A stretch of DNA of 64,000 bases from Geobacillus subterraneus (GCF_001618685.1 NZ_CP014342.1:1240001-1304000), one strand, 5' to 3'. Shown: positions 16,865-26,762, counted from the first letter of the stretch. The notes: generated by a model from the letters alone, not told the origin. Translations and numbers: made by a program.

Positions 16865-17237
16865 AGATGATGTGGAAGCGATGAACGTCGGCAAGTTGAG
16901 CCAAGACGAATTTGACAAAGCGACCGAAGGCGGAACGCGGCATTTGTTTGATCTTGACACGAACATCGGCTATTTTGTCTTTTTTGACGCTGAAGACAAC
17001 GAAGGGAATGTGTCCTACTTAATGCTTCAGTATGAGGAGGACAACGAAGACCCGAGCGCGTGCTACAGCTTCGAGCTAAAAGATTTTTACGAGTTTATGG
17101 CGCTCTATTTGAACGACCTCGAATTCGCCGACGAAGAAGAAATGGCTGAAGACGGCGAGGAAGAATATGGCCCGATCCACCATTTGGCGCATTTGCTTTA
17201 CCATGTCGTTGAGGAAGGGAGGACGGTGGAGGTGTGA
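16827..17237 (+). CDS. Acidic hypothetical protein, coupled to glsA
   Basis: This 136-residue, very acidic protein has a central run of [20 protein letters not shown] and a C-terminal [17 protein letters not shown]. It has no signal peptide or membrane segment. The ATG at 16827 follows GGAGGAGGG and lies inside the glsA 3' end, so the two genes are translationally coupled. The family is not recognised. Its position suggests a partner or modulator of glutaminase, but nothing in the sequence proves it. Confidence 0.7.
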   Translation: MTVKTFTVQFHREDDVEAMNVGKLSQDEFDKATEGGTRHLFDLDTNIGYFVFFDAEDNEGNVSYLMLQYEEDNEDPSACYSFELKDFYEFMALYLNDLEFADEEEMAEDGEEEYGPIHHLAHLLYHVVEEGRTVEV

Positions 17238-17245
17238 GATGGCGA

Positions 17246-17276
17246 TCCCGGACGGAACAGTCCGGGAGTTTTTATT
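17246..17276 (+). terminator. Terminator of the glsA operon
   Basis: TCCCGGAC (17246-17253) pairs with GTCCGGGA (17260-17267), followed by GTTTTTATT. Confidence 0.85.
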
Positions 17277-17667
17277 GATACGACTATGAAAGATAAGTGA
17301 CACTCCTCCACTTATCAACTCCACCGTTTAGAAGATGGCTACCTAGACATAAGCTTTTCGCTGCTAACATTGCCTTGTTCTCGAGTAGAGGTGAGGGGAC
17401 TAGCCTGTTACATTATTACAGCCGTTTAGAAACAAGAAATCATAAATAACCGTTCTATCCGCCACTTCTCATTCATATGTTAGTGACAAGTATGAGGCCA
17501 AACCGTTGTGAAGACCCGAGCGGTTATGTCTCGTGATTTTCGATGATAGTTCGCCTGAAATATACTGAAAATTGCAAAAAATTGATCAGCGAATCGTTTT
17601 TCCGTTGCTTGAAAGGGGGTGGGGATGGGTTGACTCTTTTTGAACATGAAACGAAAGGGGGATTTCA
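17277..17667. other. Gene-free stretch with insertion-element-like palindrome
   Basis: GATAAGTG (17292-17299) and CACTTATC (17309-17316) form a hairpin. Then comes a stretch (about 17320-17430) with CTCGAG-AGAG-GGGACTAG spacing that loosely resembles a segment near 21160-21200. It may be a decayed end of an IS200/IS605-type element. No coding frame was found. The last 40 bp are the leader of the MaoC gene. Confidence 0.25.
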
Positions 17668-18111
17668 TTGCGTTTTGACCGACCTTTTGAAGGGTATGCC
17701 GTAGGCGAGCGCTATCGGTCGCGTGGGCGGACGATTACCGAGGCCGATATTGTGCAGTTTGCCGGCGTTTCCGGTGATTTTTATCCGCTGCATACGGACC
17801 GAGAATATGCGAGGCAGACACGGTTTGGCGAACGGATCGCCCACGGGATGCTGACAATGTCGGCAGCGACTGGGCTATGGATGATGGAGCCGGGATGTGT
17901 GCTCGCTTTTTACGGCATCGACGCGCTCCGCTTCGTCCGCCCGGTGAAAATCGGCGATACGATTTACGTTGAATCGGAAGTGAGGCAGTTGACTGAGCGG
18001 GGCGAGACAGCGGGGCTTGTCACGGTGCATCAACAAGTCGTCAACCAACACGGTGAGACGGTCATCGATGCGGTTGTGCATGTGCTTGTGGCGCGGGAAG
18101 GAAAGAGGTGA
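17668..18111 (+). CDS. MaoC-like hot-dog dehydratase
   Basis: This 147-residue single hot-dog domain protein has the (R)-hydratase pattern: GYAVGERYRSRGRTITEADI, then FAGVSGDFYPLHTDREYA (the D-x5-H type motif here reads DFYPLH) and ERIAHGMLTMSAATGL. The family hydrates enoyl-CoA or acts on related acyl thioesters. The TTG start is supported by AAAGGGGG. The acyl substrate is unknown. Confidence 0.85.
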   Translation: MRFDRPFEGYAVGERYRSRGRTITEADIVQFAGVSGDFYPLHTDREYARQTRFGERIAHGMLTMSAATGLWMMEPGCVLAFYGIDALRFVRPVKIGDTIYVESEVRQLTERGETAGLVTVHQQVVNQHGETVIDAVVHVLVAREGKR

Positions 18112-18164
18112 ACAGCGGTCGGGGCGCTGCTTTGGAAGCCGTCGTGAAAGAGAAAGATGGTTTT

Positions 18165-18178
18165 TGTAAGCGCTAACA
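18165..18178 (+). promoter_or_regulatory. Catabolite response element (cre) upstream of the MFS gene
   Basis: TGTAAGCGCTAACA matches the CcpA consensus TGWAANCGNTNWCA at every position. It lies about 90 bp before the transporter start, which suggests carbon-source control. Confidence 0.65.
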
Positions 18179-18265
18179 TTAAAGGGTAATCGGCTAGAGC
18201 TGCTTCAGCTATTATTCATTCGTTTTTCCGCGGTTTCACATATGATGAAAGGGGTGTTGGCAGCA

Positions 18266-19558
18266 GTGACAACGACGATGGATGCGGCGGAATTAAAACG
18301 CCAAAAAAGGCGGGCCGCGATTTCGAGTGTGGTCGGCACGACGATTGAATGGTATGATTTCTTCCTTTACGGGACGATGGCCGCGCTTGTGTTTCCGCAG
18401 CTCTTTTTCCCGCAAAGCGACCCGTACGTAGCGCTTATGCAGTCGTTTACAACGTTCGCCTTAGGGTTTGTCGCCCGGCCGGTCGGGGCTGCGATTTTCG
18501 GCCATTTCGGCGATAAAATCGGCCGGAAGGCGACGTTGGTCGCCACTTTGTTGTTGATGGGGCTGGCGACGGCGTTGATCGGTTTGATGCCAACGTACGA
18601 ACAAATCGGCTTATGGGCCCCAGTCTTGGTGACCATACTCCGTCTCATTCAAGGCATCGGAGTCGGCGGAGAATGGGGCGGCGCCATTTTGATTGCGATG
18701 GAGTGGGAAGAAGGAAAACGGCGCGGATTGATGGCTTCGCTGCCGCAGATGGGCGTGCCGTTTGGGCTGTTGTCCTCTTCGCTCGTGACGACATTAATGC
18801 TCGCGACTGGCGGTGACAGCTTTTATGCGTGGGGGTGGCGTGTGCCGTTTCTGCTTAGTTTCCTGTTGATTGCCGTCGGCCTATATATCCGGCTGAAAGT
18901 GCTCGAATCGCCGCTGTTCCAAGAAGCGATGAAAAAACAAGAAACGAGCAAGATGCCGGTCGGCGAGGTTCTCGCCAAACATCCGCGTGAAATTCTTTGG
19001 TCCGCGCTCGCACGGGTGATCGAAAACGGGTCGTTCTATATTTTTGTTACGTTTATCGTCAGCTACGGAACGACATTTTTGAAAATGGACAAAAGCATTT
19101 TCGTCAATGCGACGATTATTGCGGCCATTATCAATGCGCTTTCCATTGTGTATTCCGGCCATTTATCCGACCGGTGGGGGCGGCGGCGCGTCTATATGAC
19201 AGGCGTCATTTTGCTTATGCTTTGGGCGTTCCCGTATTATTGGCTCGTCAACACAAAAAGCGTAGGTCTGATTATGTTGGCGACGATCATTGCCATGGTG
19301 TTCCATGGTATGCTGTATGGTCCGCAGGCAGCCATGATCGCTGAAAACTTCCCGACGCGCCTGCGCTACAGCGGCGCTTCGCTCGGCTACCAGTTGGCAT
19401 CGATCATCGCCGGCGGCCCGGCGCCGCTCGTGAGCACGTGGCTGCTGCATAAATACGGGAGTGCAACGGCCATCTCCTTCTATATCGTCGTCATGGGCTT
19501 GATCTCGCTGGCCGGGGTGAAAATGCTGCAAGACCGAGCGCGCCAGGCGCTTGATTAA
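18266..19558 (+). CDS. MFS transporter, metabolite:H+ symporter (MHS) family
   Basis: This protein of about 430 residues has 12 predicted helices. The MHS signatures are AAISSVVGTTIEWYDFFLYG, GFVARPVGAAIFGHFGDKIG-RK, and LIQGIGVGGEWGGA. Relatives import organic acids such as shikimate, alpha-ketoglutarate, citrate or betaines with protons. The GTG at 18266 is chosen because AAAGGGGTG lies 9 bp upstream; starts at 18242 or 18257 are possible. It is monocistronic, with a perfect cre site upstream and a strong terminator behind. Confidence 0.88.
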   Translation: MTTTMDAAELKRQKRRAAISSVVGTTIEWYDFFLYGTMAALVFPQLFFPQSDPYVALMQSFTTFALGFVARPVGAAIFGHFGDKIGRKATLVATLLLMGLATALIGLMPTYEQIGLWAPVLVTILRLIQGIGVGGEWGGAILIAMEWEEGKRRGLMASLPQMGVPFGLLSSSLVTTLMLATGGDSFYAWGWRVPFLLSFLLIAVGLYIRLKVLESPLFQEAMKKQETSKMPVGEVLAKHPREILWSALARVIENGSFYIFVTFIVSYGTTFLKMDKSIFVNATIIAAIINALSIVYSGHLSDRWGRRRVYMTGVILLMLWAFPYYWLVNTKSVGLIMLATIIAMVFHGMLYGPQAAMIAENFPTRLRYSGASLGYQLASIIAGGPAPLVSTWLLHKYGSATAISFYIVVMGLISLAGVKMLQDRARQALD

Positions 19559-19580
19559 TCCGAGCCCCCTTCCATGTTGC

Positions 19581-19614
19581 GGGCGCCTTTGCCTGAACGC
19601 AAAGGCGCCCTTTT
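19581..19614 (+). terminator. Terminator of the MFS gene
   Basis: GGGCGCCTTTG pairs with (G)CAAAGGCGCCC, followed by TTTTA. Confidence 0.92.
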
Positions 19615-20046
19615 ACCTTGTCTGCTTGCAGTGTGGACGGTCGGATATGTTTGGGTGAACTACCCACCACCTACGCTTCGCTTAGAGGGAGGTGGGGGGT
19701 TCAAGCGACTTGTGCGTGTTCACTGAACGGTAAGCTACACACAACAACCCTTTACGCTTCCCTTCGTTCCGAAGGTGTCCGTTTGAACCATAGACGATCA
19801 TATTCATCGGCGATGGCCAACCGAAATTCATCTCCCACCTACTTATTGGGCGATCACCCTTCACATTCCTTGAGGTGGGAGACTTCTTTCGGAAATTACG
19901 TTAAACATCTTTGTAGGTCACAGTCTTTACCAATGCGGAAGTCCTTCAGCAACTAGGACATGCCGCTCATACGGCGATCCGTTGGCCGTTTCGCCAACCG
20001 TCTTCGTTGGGCATCTCCCAGAGCCATCCCCTTGTTTTTTATTTTC
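19615..20046. other. Gene-free stretch with a long hairpin, possible IS200/IS605 end relic
   Basis: Around 19658-19702, GTGAACTACCCACCACCTACG is opposed by AGGTGGGGGGTTCA, a long imperfect hairpin. A second pair, TCTCCCACCT (about 19838) and AGGTGGGAGA (about 19872), follows. Subterminal hairpins of this kind mark IS200/IS605-type elements and their transposase-less derivatives. No tnpA or tnpB frame is recognisable, so the assignment is tentative. Confidence 0.3.
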
Positions 20047-20991
20047 CTACTCTTTAAGCAATGCCTGAACATCTTTCACTGGAAGATCCACCAACTGGGC
20101 AATGTCTTTCTCCGTCATTCCTTTGCGCGCCATGTTGCGGATCAGTTGCTTCATTCCCTGTTTCATTCCCTGTTTCATTCCCTGTTTCATTCCCTGTTTC
20201 ATTCCTTCTTCCATTCCTTGCTTGATCCCTTGTTGAAGCCCGCGTTTCATCCCTTCTTCCCATCCTTCTTTCCTTCCCTTTTGCTCATAGGAAATGATCA
20301 GCTCCAATACTTTCTCTTTTTCTTTTGTTTCCATCGCCTTCACCTCTCTTTGCAGTTGTTGCTCTTCCTCCTCCGACAGCTTCACATATGTTTCAAAAAA
20401 GCCCAACAACAGCCTTTGCCTCGCTTCATCCAGCTCCAATCGCACCAACATGCGCAAAAACTCTTTTTTTAACTCGATTTTTTCACTTTCAGTATACCCC
20501 ATTTTGCCAAGAAGGGCAGCCGAAATCGGATTGTTATGCCGAATATAATCCCGCCAATGTTTCTTGCGCAGCTCTACGGGAAAAAAGTGAAACTTTAGCA
20601 CCTCACCAAAGGGAAACTCAATCGAAAACAAGGATGGTTCATCACGGAGGGTATCATAGCTGAAGACGGCGATCGGAACGATGCGGGTGCGGTATTTTTC
20701 GAACAGACGGCTGAAATAAAGAAACATTCGCTCGGGGAATGACAGTTGGATGTACGCCTGGTTTTCTACATGCACAATGATCAATCCGTCTTCTGCTCTC
20801 AGCTTCGTCTCAACCAATAGATCGACGCGGTATTTTTCACCTGCCGTGACATCGGTAAACAGTTCTTCGGACAGAAAGGACAAATGGCTGAAATCAATGT
20901 GTTCGTGCATCTCGGGGAAAAAGAGGAGAATAAACTCTTCGAAGAACGTTTGGATTAGTTCTTTGAACAATCGGTCATGGTCAATGGCCAT
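20047..20991 (-). CDS. Rpn-family recombination-promoting nuclease/putative transposase
   Basis: The 314-residue protein has the PD-(D/E)XK-like core of the Rpn/YhgA family: DVTAGEKYRVDLLVETKLRA, then EDGLIIVHVENQAYIQLSFP, where the Asp, Glu and Gln positions fit the fold. The C-terminal half is helical and contains a run of GMKQ tetrapeptides and KGRKEGWEEGMKRGLQQG, typical of the low-complexity hinge in this family, ending with MTEKDIAQLVDLPVKDVQAL. Start at 20991 with GAGGTGATC. Members promote RecA-independent recombination in vivo; the role here is unknown. Confidence 0.87.
   Translation of the reverse strand: MAIDHDRLFKELIQTFFEEFILLFFPEMHEHIDFSHLSFLSEELFTDVTAGEKYRVDLLVETKLRAEDGLIIVHVENQAYIQLSFPERMFLYFSRLFEKYRTRIVPIAVFSYDTLRDEPSLFSIEFPFGEVLKFHFFPVELRKKHWRDYIRHNNPISAALLGKMGYTESEKIELKKEFLRMLVRLELDEARQRLLLGFFETYVKLSEEEEQQLQREVKAMETKEKEKVLELIISYEQKGRKEGWEEGMKRGLQQGIKQGMEEGMKQGMKQGMKQGMKQGMKQLIRNMARKGMTEKDIAQLVDLPVKDVQALLKE
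20150..20233. repeat. 12-bp tandem repeat coding GMKQ units in the Rpn gene
   Basis: Four exact copies of TTCATTCCCTGT (20150-20197) are followed by about three degenerate copies. On the coding strand each unit gives Met-Lys-Gln-Gly. The 12-bp period preserves frame, so copy number can change without breaking the gene. Confidence 0.9.
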
Positions 20992-21399
20992 TCGATCACC
21001 TCACTTTGAAACTTTACATCAATACTGATTCGTGAACAGAAGAAAAAATCCTGCATGGAAAATATAAAAAATGGATAACTAGGAAAAACCTCTGTTTTGT
21101 ATTTACTTCCCATTTATACAAGCACCGGCCTGCCAACACCGCAAATGTTGCTGGACTTCTGGCTCTTGTCGAAAGAGCGGGGGTGCGCTAGTCTTGGACA
21201 ATGCCCGGATTCATCATGTGATAAGTCTTTTATAGAGACTAAGATTTGAATCTTGTCCCGCCTACGCTTGCGGTTGGAGTGAGAAGCATCGATTCGTCCC
21301 ATGCTTACGCTTGCGTAGAAGCTTTCTTGATACGGGATGATCTTTTTAGCCTATGAGAAAGGGGCAAACCATGTCTAAGACGGATTGAAAAAACAACGC
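20992..21399. other. Gene-free stretch with possible insertion-element remnant
   Basis: Between 21110 and 21340 there is a GC-richer block containing CTACGC...GCGTAG and other short inverted repeats, with no credible frame. It loosely shares a segment with 17340-17420. A decayed IS200/IS605-like end is one reading. Nothing else was seen here. Confidence 0.25.
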
Positions 21400-21449
21400 T
21401 TGACAATTGCCCTGTCTTTCCGATACGATGGAGATGTAATCGATTACAT
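21400..21449 (+). promoter_or_regulatory. Promoter and LacI-type operator of the regulator gene
   Basis: TTGACA (21400-21405) and TACGAT (21424-21429) are separated by 18 bp. Directly downstream is the perfect 16-bp palindrome ATGTAATCGATTACAT (21434-21449). The same core recurs before the structural operon at 22526-22549, so the regulator is likely autoregulated. Confidence 0.8.
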
Positions 21450-21468
21450 AACTGAGAGGACTACACCG

Positions 21469-22473
21469 ATGGCAAGCATAAAAGACGTAGCGAAGCGGGC
21501 AAACGTATCGACGGCCACCGTGTCGCGCGTATTGCGCAACGCGGACAACGTCACGGAGGAGACGAGGCAGCGCGTGCTCGAAGCCATTGAAGCGCTGAAC
21601 TACCAGCCGAACGTGCTTGGCCGATATTTGCGGAGGATGGAGACCGAAACGGTGCTCGTCGTTGTGCCCGATATTACGAATCCGTTTTTCTCAAAGGTGT
21701 TGCGCGGCATTGAAGCGGTCGCCCTCGAGCATGGCTATCAGGTGCTGCTCGGCGATACGCAAAATGACGCCCGGCTTGAGGAGCAATATTTGAATGTGCT
21801 GCCGCAAAGACAAGTGGACGGGATGATTTTTTTAACCGCTCGCATCCAGAAAGAACTGATGGAAGAAATGACGCGGCAGTTTCCAATCGTCTTGGCGTGC
21901 GAGTATTTGGAAGGGACGGACATCCCGACCGTTTCGATCGATAACATCAGCAGCGCCCGCAAGGCGACAGAGCACTTGATCCGCCTTGGCCATCGCCGCA
22001 TCGCCCATCTGTCCGGGCCGATGAACATCATTTTGAGCCGCGATCGGTTGCGCGGCTACTACCAAGCATTGGCGCAGCATGGAATCGATGCCGACCCAGG
22101 GCTCGTGCAAGAAGGCGACTTTTCCTACGAATCGGGATACAACATGACATTGAAGCTGCTCGCCTTTGAAGAGCCGCCGACCGCCATTTTCGCCGCCAAC
22201 GATGAGATGGCGATCGGGGCGATCAAGGCGGTCCGCCACCGCGGCGGGCGCGTTCCGGACGATGTGGCGGTCGTCGGATTTGACGACATTCAAATGGCCT
22301 CGATTTTTGAACCGAGTCTCACGACGATCGCCCAGCCGATGTTTGAGATCGGCCAAAAAGCGATGGAGCTGTTGCTTCAGCTGATCGAAGGGGGCGAGGT
22401 CAGCCGCCGCCAGTTTGTTTTGCCTGACCACCTCATCATTCGCGACTCGTGTGGGGGGGAGCGTCTAGTTTGA
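21469..22473 (+). CDS. LacI/GalR-family transcriptional regulator
   Basis: The 334-residue protein has the DNA-binding head [20 protein letters not shown], the hinge helix NVLGRYLRR and a periplasmic-binding-protein-like sensor domain ([40 protein letters not shown]). The start at 21469 is the canonical LacI start; the frame opens earlier. Two palindromes with centre AATCGATT in front of this gene and the next operon are its probable operators. The inducer should be a sugar or polyol derivative handled by the downstream enzymes. Confidence 0.92.
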   Translation: MASIKDVAKRANVSTATVSRVLRNADNVTEETRQRVLEAIEALNYQPNVLGRYLRRMETETVLVVVPDITNPFFSKVLRGIEAVALEHGYQVLLGDTQNDARLEEQYLNVLPQRQVDGMIFLTARIQKELMEEMTRQFPIVLACEYLEGTDIPTVSIDNISSARKATEHLIRLGHRRIAHLSGPMNIILSRDRLRGYYQALAQHGIDADPGLVQEGDFSYESGYNMTLKLLAFEEPPTAIFAANDEMAIGAIKAVRHRGGRVPDDVAVVGFDDIQMASIFEPSLTTIAQPMFEIGQKAMELLLQLIEGGEVSRRQFVLPDHLIIRDSCGGERLV

Positions 22474-22525
22474 TGGAAGCGCTCCCTTCCCCGGCGGCAG
22501 AGGAGCAGGTCAGTTTTTTTGTAAA

Positions 22526-22549
22526 TGTGATGTAATCGATTACATCACA
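22526..22549 (+). promoter_or_regulatory. 24-bp perfect palindromic operator of the sugar operon
   Basis: TGTGATGTAATC and its exact reverse complement are joined with no spacer. The central 16 bp are identical to the operator before the LacI gene. It lies about 80 bp upstream of the first oxidoreductase start, a position suited to repression. Confidence 0.85.
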
Positions 22550-22631
22550 AAGGGTGTTACTTCAAACAAATAATAGAGGCGACGTGGAAGCAAGTCGCGC
22601 GAAAACAAATGAACGCAAGGGGGAAATCGAT

Positions 22632-23711
22632 ATGGAAAACGCACGCCCAATCCGCCTCGGCTTGATTGGAGCTGGAGGGATTTCCAACGAACACATCAAA
22701 GCGGCGCTAAAGCTTTCGGAGCGCGCCGTCTTGCAGGCGATTTGCGACGTCAATGAACAAGCAGCCGTGGAAAAAGCGAAAACGTATGGCATTCGCAACG
22801 TGTACAGCGACTACAAAGAGCTGCTCACCTCACCAGATGTCGATGCCGTCATCATCACCGTGCCGAACTTTTTGCACGCCCAAGTGGCGGTCGACAGCTT
22901 GCGGGCCGGAAAACACGTTCTTTGCGAAAAGCCGATGGTAACGAAAGCGGAAGAAGCGGATGCCATCATCCGCGCCCGCGACGAATCGGGGAAACAATTT
23001 ATGGTCTCGCTGAACAACCGATTCCGTCAAGCGGCGCAATGGCTTCATGAACGCATCGCAGAAGGCGCGTTCGGCGACATTTATTACGCGAAAACGGGCT
23101 GGGTGCGCCGCCGCGGCATTCCCGCATGGGGGGCGTGGTTTTTTGACCGTGAGCGCTCCGGAGGCGGTCCGCTCATCGACTTAGGCGTTCATATGCTTGA
23201 TGTCACGCTTTGGCTGCTTGGAAACCCGAATCCGATCGCGGTGACGGGGAAAACGTACGCCAAATTTGGCCCGCGCCACCAAGGGGCATGGCCGGGAACG
23301 GCGTTTGCGCCAACCGCCTCGTATACGGTCGAAGACTTCGCTTCGGCGTTCATCCAGCTCGAAAACGACGCGACGGTGCTGCTTGAGACGAGCTGGGCGT
23401 CGCACATCGAAGAGGAGCGGGCGTATGTCGAGTTTCTTGGCACCGAAGGCGGCGTGCGCTGGGAGTGGAATGTGGCTGGAAACCGCCAAGAAGTGAAATG
23501 GTTCCGCCATGAACACGGCGTTCCAGCGGATGTCACCCTCCATTTTGACGATCAAGGCGAACGGGTGGCGCTCCTTGACCATTTCTTGACGAGCATCGCC
23601 GGGAACACATCACCGCTTTGCACGGCGGAACAAGGACTCACGATCGCCAAAGTGCTGGAAGCGATTTATGCCTCGTCCGAACAAGGGCGGCAAGTCCGCA
23701 TTGAATGGTAA
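22632..23711 (+). CDS. Gfo/Idh/MocA-family oxidoreductase (first of operon)
   Basis: This 359-residue NAD(P)-dependent dehydrogenase has an N-terminal Rossmann fold ([19 protein letters not shown]), the family Lys in [16 protein letters not shown] and a C-terminal sheet domain with [20 protein letters not shown], containing the Asp and His of the active site. Relatives oxidise sugars or inositols, often at C3 to a keto group. Start at 22632 follows AAGGGGG. It is the first gene after the 24-bp palindrome. Substrate unknown. Confidence 0.9.
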   Translation: MENARPIRLGLIGAGGISNEHIKAALKLSERAVLQAICDVNEQAAVEKAKTYGIRNVYSDYKELLTSPDVDAVIITVPNFLHAQVAVDSLRAGKHVLCEKPMVTKAEEADAIIRARDESGKQFMVSLNNRFRQAAQWLHERIAEGAFGDIYYAKTGWVRRRGIPAWGAWFFDRERSGGGPLIDLGVHMLDVTLWLLGNPNPIAVTGKTYAKFGPRHQGAWPGTAFAPTASYTVEDFASAFIQLENDATVLLETSWASHIEEERAYVEFLGTEGGVRWEWNVAGNRQEVKWFRHEHGVPADVTLHFDDQGERVALLDHFLTSIAGNTSPLCTAEQGLTIAKVLEAIYASSEQGRQVRIEW

Positions 23712-23770
23712 AGATCAACTGCTTTGTGCTTGCCGCGGCAAGCCGAAATCCAATCGAGGGGGAAGAACAT

Positions 23771-24520
23771 ATGACAACACCGATCCGCGTCGTCGTCTGG
23801 AACGAATTTCGCCATGAAAAGAAAAATGAAAAAGTAAGAGCCATTTATCCGGAAGGGATGCACACCGTCATCGCGAGCTACTTGGCTGAAGCCGGGTTTG
23901 ACACAGCGACCGCCGTGTTGGATGAACCGGAGCACGGCTTGACCGATGAGGTGCTCGACCGGTGCGACGTTCTCGTCTGGTGGGGGCATATCGCCCATGA
24001 CGAAGTGAAAGACGAAGTGGTTGAACGCATCCACCGCCGCGTGCTTGAAGGAATGGGGCTTATTGTTCTCCACTCCGGACATTTCTCGAAAATTTTCAAA
24101 AAGCTGATGGGAACGACATGCAATTTGAAATGGCGCGAGGCGGATGAAAAGGAGCGTCTCTGGGTCGTCGCCCCGGGCCATCCGATCGTCGAAGGGATCG
24201 GACCGTACATCGAGCTTGAACAGGAAGAAATGTACGGTGAGTTTTTCGACATTCCGGAGCCGGACGAAACGATTTTCATCAGCTGGTTTGAAGGCGGGGA
24301 AGTGTTCCGCAGCGGCTGCACGTTCACGCGCGGGAAAGGGAAAATTTTCTACTTCCGCCCCGGCCATGAAACGTATCCGACGTACCATCATCCAGATGTG
24401 CTGAAAGTGATCGCCAACGCCGCCCGCTGGGCCGCGCCGGTCAACCGCGGGGAAATCGTCTTCGGCAACGTCAAGCCGCTGGAACCGATCAAAGCGAAAC
24501 AAGGGGGAACAGCGCGATGA
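23771..24520 (+). CDS. ThuA-domain protein
   Basis: The 249-residue protein is a ThuA-like member of the class I glutamine amidotransferase fold: [79 protein letters not shown]. ThuA proteins take part in 3-keto-disaccharide metabolism in trehalose/sucrose-related pathways. Start at 23771 follows GAGGGGGAAG. It overlaps the next gene by ATGA, so translation is coupled. The exact reaction is not established. Confidence 0.88.
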   Translation: MTTPIRVVVWNEFRHEKKNEKVRAIYPEGMHTVIASYLAEAGFDTATAVLDEPEHGLTDEVLDRCDVLVWWGHIAHDEVKDEVVERIHRRVLEGMGLIVLHSGHFSKIFKKLMGTTCNLKWREADEKERLWVVAPGHPIVEGIGPYIELEQEEMYGEFFDIPEPDETIFISWFEGGEVFRSGCTFTRGKGKIFYFRPGHETYPTYHHPDVLKVIANAARWAAPVNRGEIVFGNVKPLEPIKAKQGGTAR

Positions 24521-25671
24521 AACCGATCAACGTCGGCATCGTCGGCACGGGCTTTTCCGCCTCGTCCCATATCGAGACGCTCCGCCGCCTGCCGTTTGTG
24601 AACATTGTCGCCATTGCCTCAAGCAGCCAAGAAAAAGCGGAGGAAGCCGCGCGCCGGTTCGGGATTCCGAAAGCGTACGGCGACTACCGGGCGCTGATTG
24701 ACGACTCGGACGTGGAAGCGGTCCACAACTGCACGCGCAACGTCTTGCATTTTCCGATTAACAAGGCCGTGCTGGAGGCGGGGAAACATTTGTTGTCGGA
24801 AAAGCCGCTCGCCATGGACAGCGAGCAGTCGACCGAACTGAAACAACTGGCGGACAAAAGCCCGGGTTTGAGCGCTGTCTGCTTCAACTACCGCCACTAC
24901 CCGCTCGTCGCTGAGGCGAAAGAGCGGCTCGCCCGCGAAGCGAAGCGCGTCCATTTCGTCTATGGCGGCTATGTGCAAGACTGGCTCCTTTATGACACCG
25001 ACTACAACTGGCGGCTCGATCCGGCGCAAAACGGCCCGTCGCGCGCCATCGCCGACATCGGCTCGCACTGGTGCGACACAGTGCAATACGTGCTCGGCAA
25101 ACGCATCGTCGAAGTGTTCGCCGATTTGCGCACCGTCCATCCGGTTCGCTACAAGCCGAAGCAGGAAGGAAGCACGTTCACATCCGGACGCGCTCAAGAC
25201 GCCGAACCGGTCCAGATTGATACGGAAGACGGCGGCAGCGTGCTCGTCCATTTTGCTGACGGCACCCACGGCGCATTCACGATTTCTCAAGTGAGCGCCG
25301 GCCGGAAAAACCGGCTCTATTTTGAAATCGCCACCGATGCCATGACGCTCGCCTGGGATCAGGAGCACCCGAACCGCCTCTGGGTCGGGCGCCGCAACGG
25401 CCCGAACGAAGAAGTCGTCCGCGACCCGGCGCTCTTGTCGCCGCGTGCCGCCTCGCTCGCCCATTACCCGGGCGGCCATGAAGAGGGCTGGCCGGACGGG
25501 CTGAAAAACTTGTTCTTAGACTTTTACAGCGCCATCAGCCGGAAACAGCGCGGCGAGGCGCTCGGCGAGCTGCCGTTTGCGACGATCGCCGACGGCCATC
25601 ATACGATGACGATCGTTGACGCCATTTTGGAAAGCCACCGGACGAAACAATGGGTGCGGGTGGCGGAATAA
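24517..25671 (+). CDS. Gfo/Idh/MocA-family oxidoreductase (second of operon)
   Basis: This 384-residue dehydrogenase is distinct from the first copy: [40 protein letters not shown] and [20 protein letters not shown]. It has an insertion around residues 205-230 ([20 protein letters not shown]), as in long members of the family. The pairing of two such enzymes with ThuA and an epimerase suggests oxidation to a 3-keto intermediate and a second redox step. It is translationally coupled to ThuA by an ATGA overlap. Confidence 0.88.
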   Translation: MKPINVGIVGTGFSASSHIETLRRLPFVNIVAIASSSQEKAEEAARRFGIPKAYGDYRALIDDSDVEAVHNCTRNVLHFPINKAVLEAGKHLLSEKPLAMDSEQSTELKQLADKSPGLSAVCFNYRHYPLVAEAKERLAREAKRVHFVYGGYVQDWLLYDTDYNWRLDPAQNGPSRAIADIGSHWCDTVQYVLGKRIVEVFADLRTVHPVRYKPKQEGSTFTSGRAQDAEPVQIDTEDGGSVLVHFADGTHGAFTISQVSAGRKNRLYFEIATDAMTLAWDQEHPNRLWVGRRNGPNEEVVRDPALLSPRAASLAHYPGGHEEGWPDGLKNLFLDFYSAISRKQRGEALGELPFATIADGHHTMTIVDAILESHRTKQWVRVAE

Positions 25672-25783
25672 ACAGCGTCAGCGCGGCCAGCACGGGCGCG
25701 AACGGCGCGCCAAAACAAAACGACACGGTGGGGCCGGCCGCCGACTGACCGGCCCTACACCGCAAGAAGGGGGAGAAACATCA

Positions 25784-26755
25784 ATGAAAGTAGGCGTATT
25801 TACCGTCTTGTATCAACAGCTGCCGTTTGAAGACATGCTCGACAAAGTGGCCGCGATGGGCATTGAGGCCGTCGAGCTCGGCACCGGCAATTACCCGGGC
25901 AGCGCCCATTGCGATCCGGATGACCTGTTAGACCAGCCGGAAAAAATCAAGGCGTTGAAAAAAGCGGTTCACGACCGCGGACTCATCATCAGCGCGCTCA
26001 GCTGCCACGGCAACCCGCTCCATCCGGACAAAGCGTTTGCGAAACAATCGCATGACACGTGGCGGAAAACAGTAAAACTCGCCGAGCAGCTCGAAGTCCC
26101 GGTCATCAACGCCTTCTCCGGCTGCCCGGGCGACCACCCTGGCGCCAAATACCCGAACTGGGTCACGTGCTCCTGGCCGCCGGACTACTTGGACATTTTA
26201 AAATGGCAATGGGACGAAGTCGTCATTCCGTACTGGCGCGAAGAAGCGGCGTTCGCCAAGGAGCACGGCATTCATCAAATCGCCTTTGAAATGCATCCGG
26301 GCTTTGTCGTCTACAATCCGGAAACGCTCCTCAAACTGCGCGAGCATGTCGGCGAGGCGATCGGCGCCAACTTCGACCCGAGCCATCTCCTTTGGCAAGG
26401 CATCGACCCAGTCGAAGCGATCAAATGGCTCGGCCGCGAAAAAGCGATTTTCCACGTCCATGCGAAAGATACGTACTTGGACGAAGCGAACATCCGCAAA
26501 AACGGCGTGCTGGATACGAAACATTACAGCCAAATTCTTGACCGCTCGTGGGTGTTCCGCACCGTCGGCTACGGGCAAAGTGAAAAACGGTGGCGCGACA
26601 TCGTCAGCGCCTTGCGCGCCGTCGGCTATGACTATGTGCTCTCCATCGAGCATGAAGACATGCTCGTCTCGATCGACGAAGGGCTGTCCAAAGCGGTGGC
26701 GCTCCTCAAGCACGTGCAGTTTAAAGAAGAACTGCCCGAGATGTGGTGGGCATAA
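25784..26755 (+). CDS. Sugar phosphate isomerase/epimerase-like TIM barrel
   Basis: The 323-residue protein of the AP-endonuclease-2/xylose isomerase-like fold opens MKVGVFTVLYQQLPFEDMLD. It has the metal-site segments ALSCHGNPLHPD, AFEMHPGFVVYN, FDPSHLLWQGIDP, IFHVHAKDTYLD and VLSIEHEDMLV. Such proteins epimerise, isomerise or beta-eliminate keto-sugars. Start at 25784 after AAGGGGGAG; the preceding 112-bp gap holds a GGGCCGG/CCGGCCC hairpin that may set stability between cistrons. It is the last gene before a terminator. Confidence 0.88.
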   Translation: MKVGVFTVLYQQLPFEDMLDKVAAMGIEAVELGTGNYPGSAHCDPDDLLDQPEKIKALKKAVHDRGLIISALSCHGNPLHPDKAFAKQSHDTWRKTVKLAEQLEVPVINAFSGCPGDHPGAKYPNWVTCSWPPDYLDILKWQWDEVVIPYWREEAAFAKEHGIHQIAFEMHPGFVVYNPETLLKLREHVGEAIGANFDPSHLLWQGIDPVEAIKWLGREKAIFHVHAKDTYLDEANIRKNGVLDTKHYSQILDRSWVFRTVGYGQSEKRWRDIVSALRAVGYDYVLSIEHEDMLVSIDEGLSKAVALLKHVQFKEELPEMWWA

Positions 26756-26762
26756 AAAAGGA

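Noticed and set aside
20150-20233. CRISPR-like array
   Set aside because: The 12-bp units are contiguous with no spacers and lie in frame inside a protein-coding gene.
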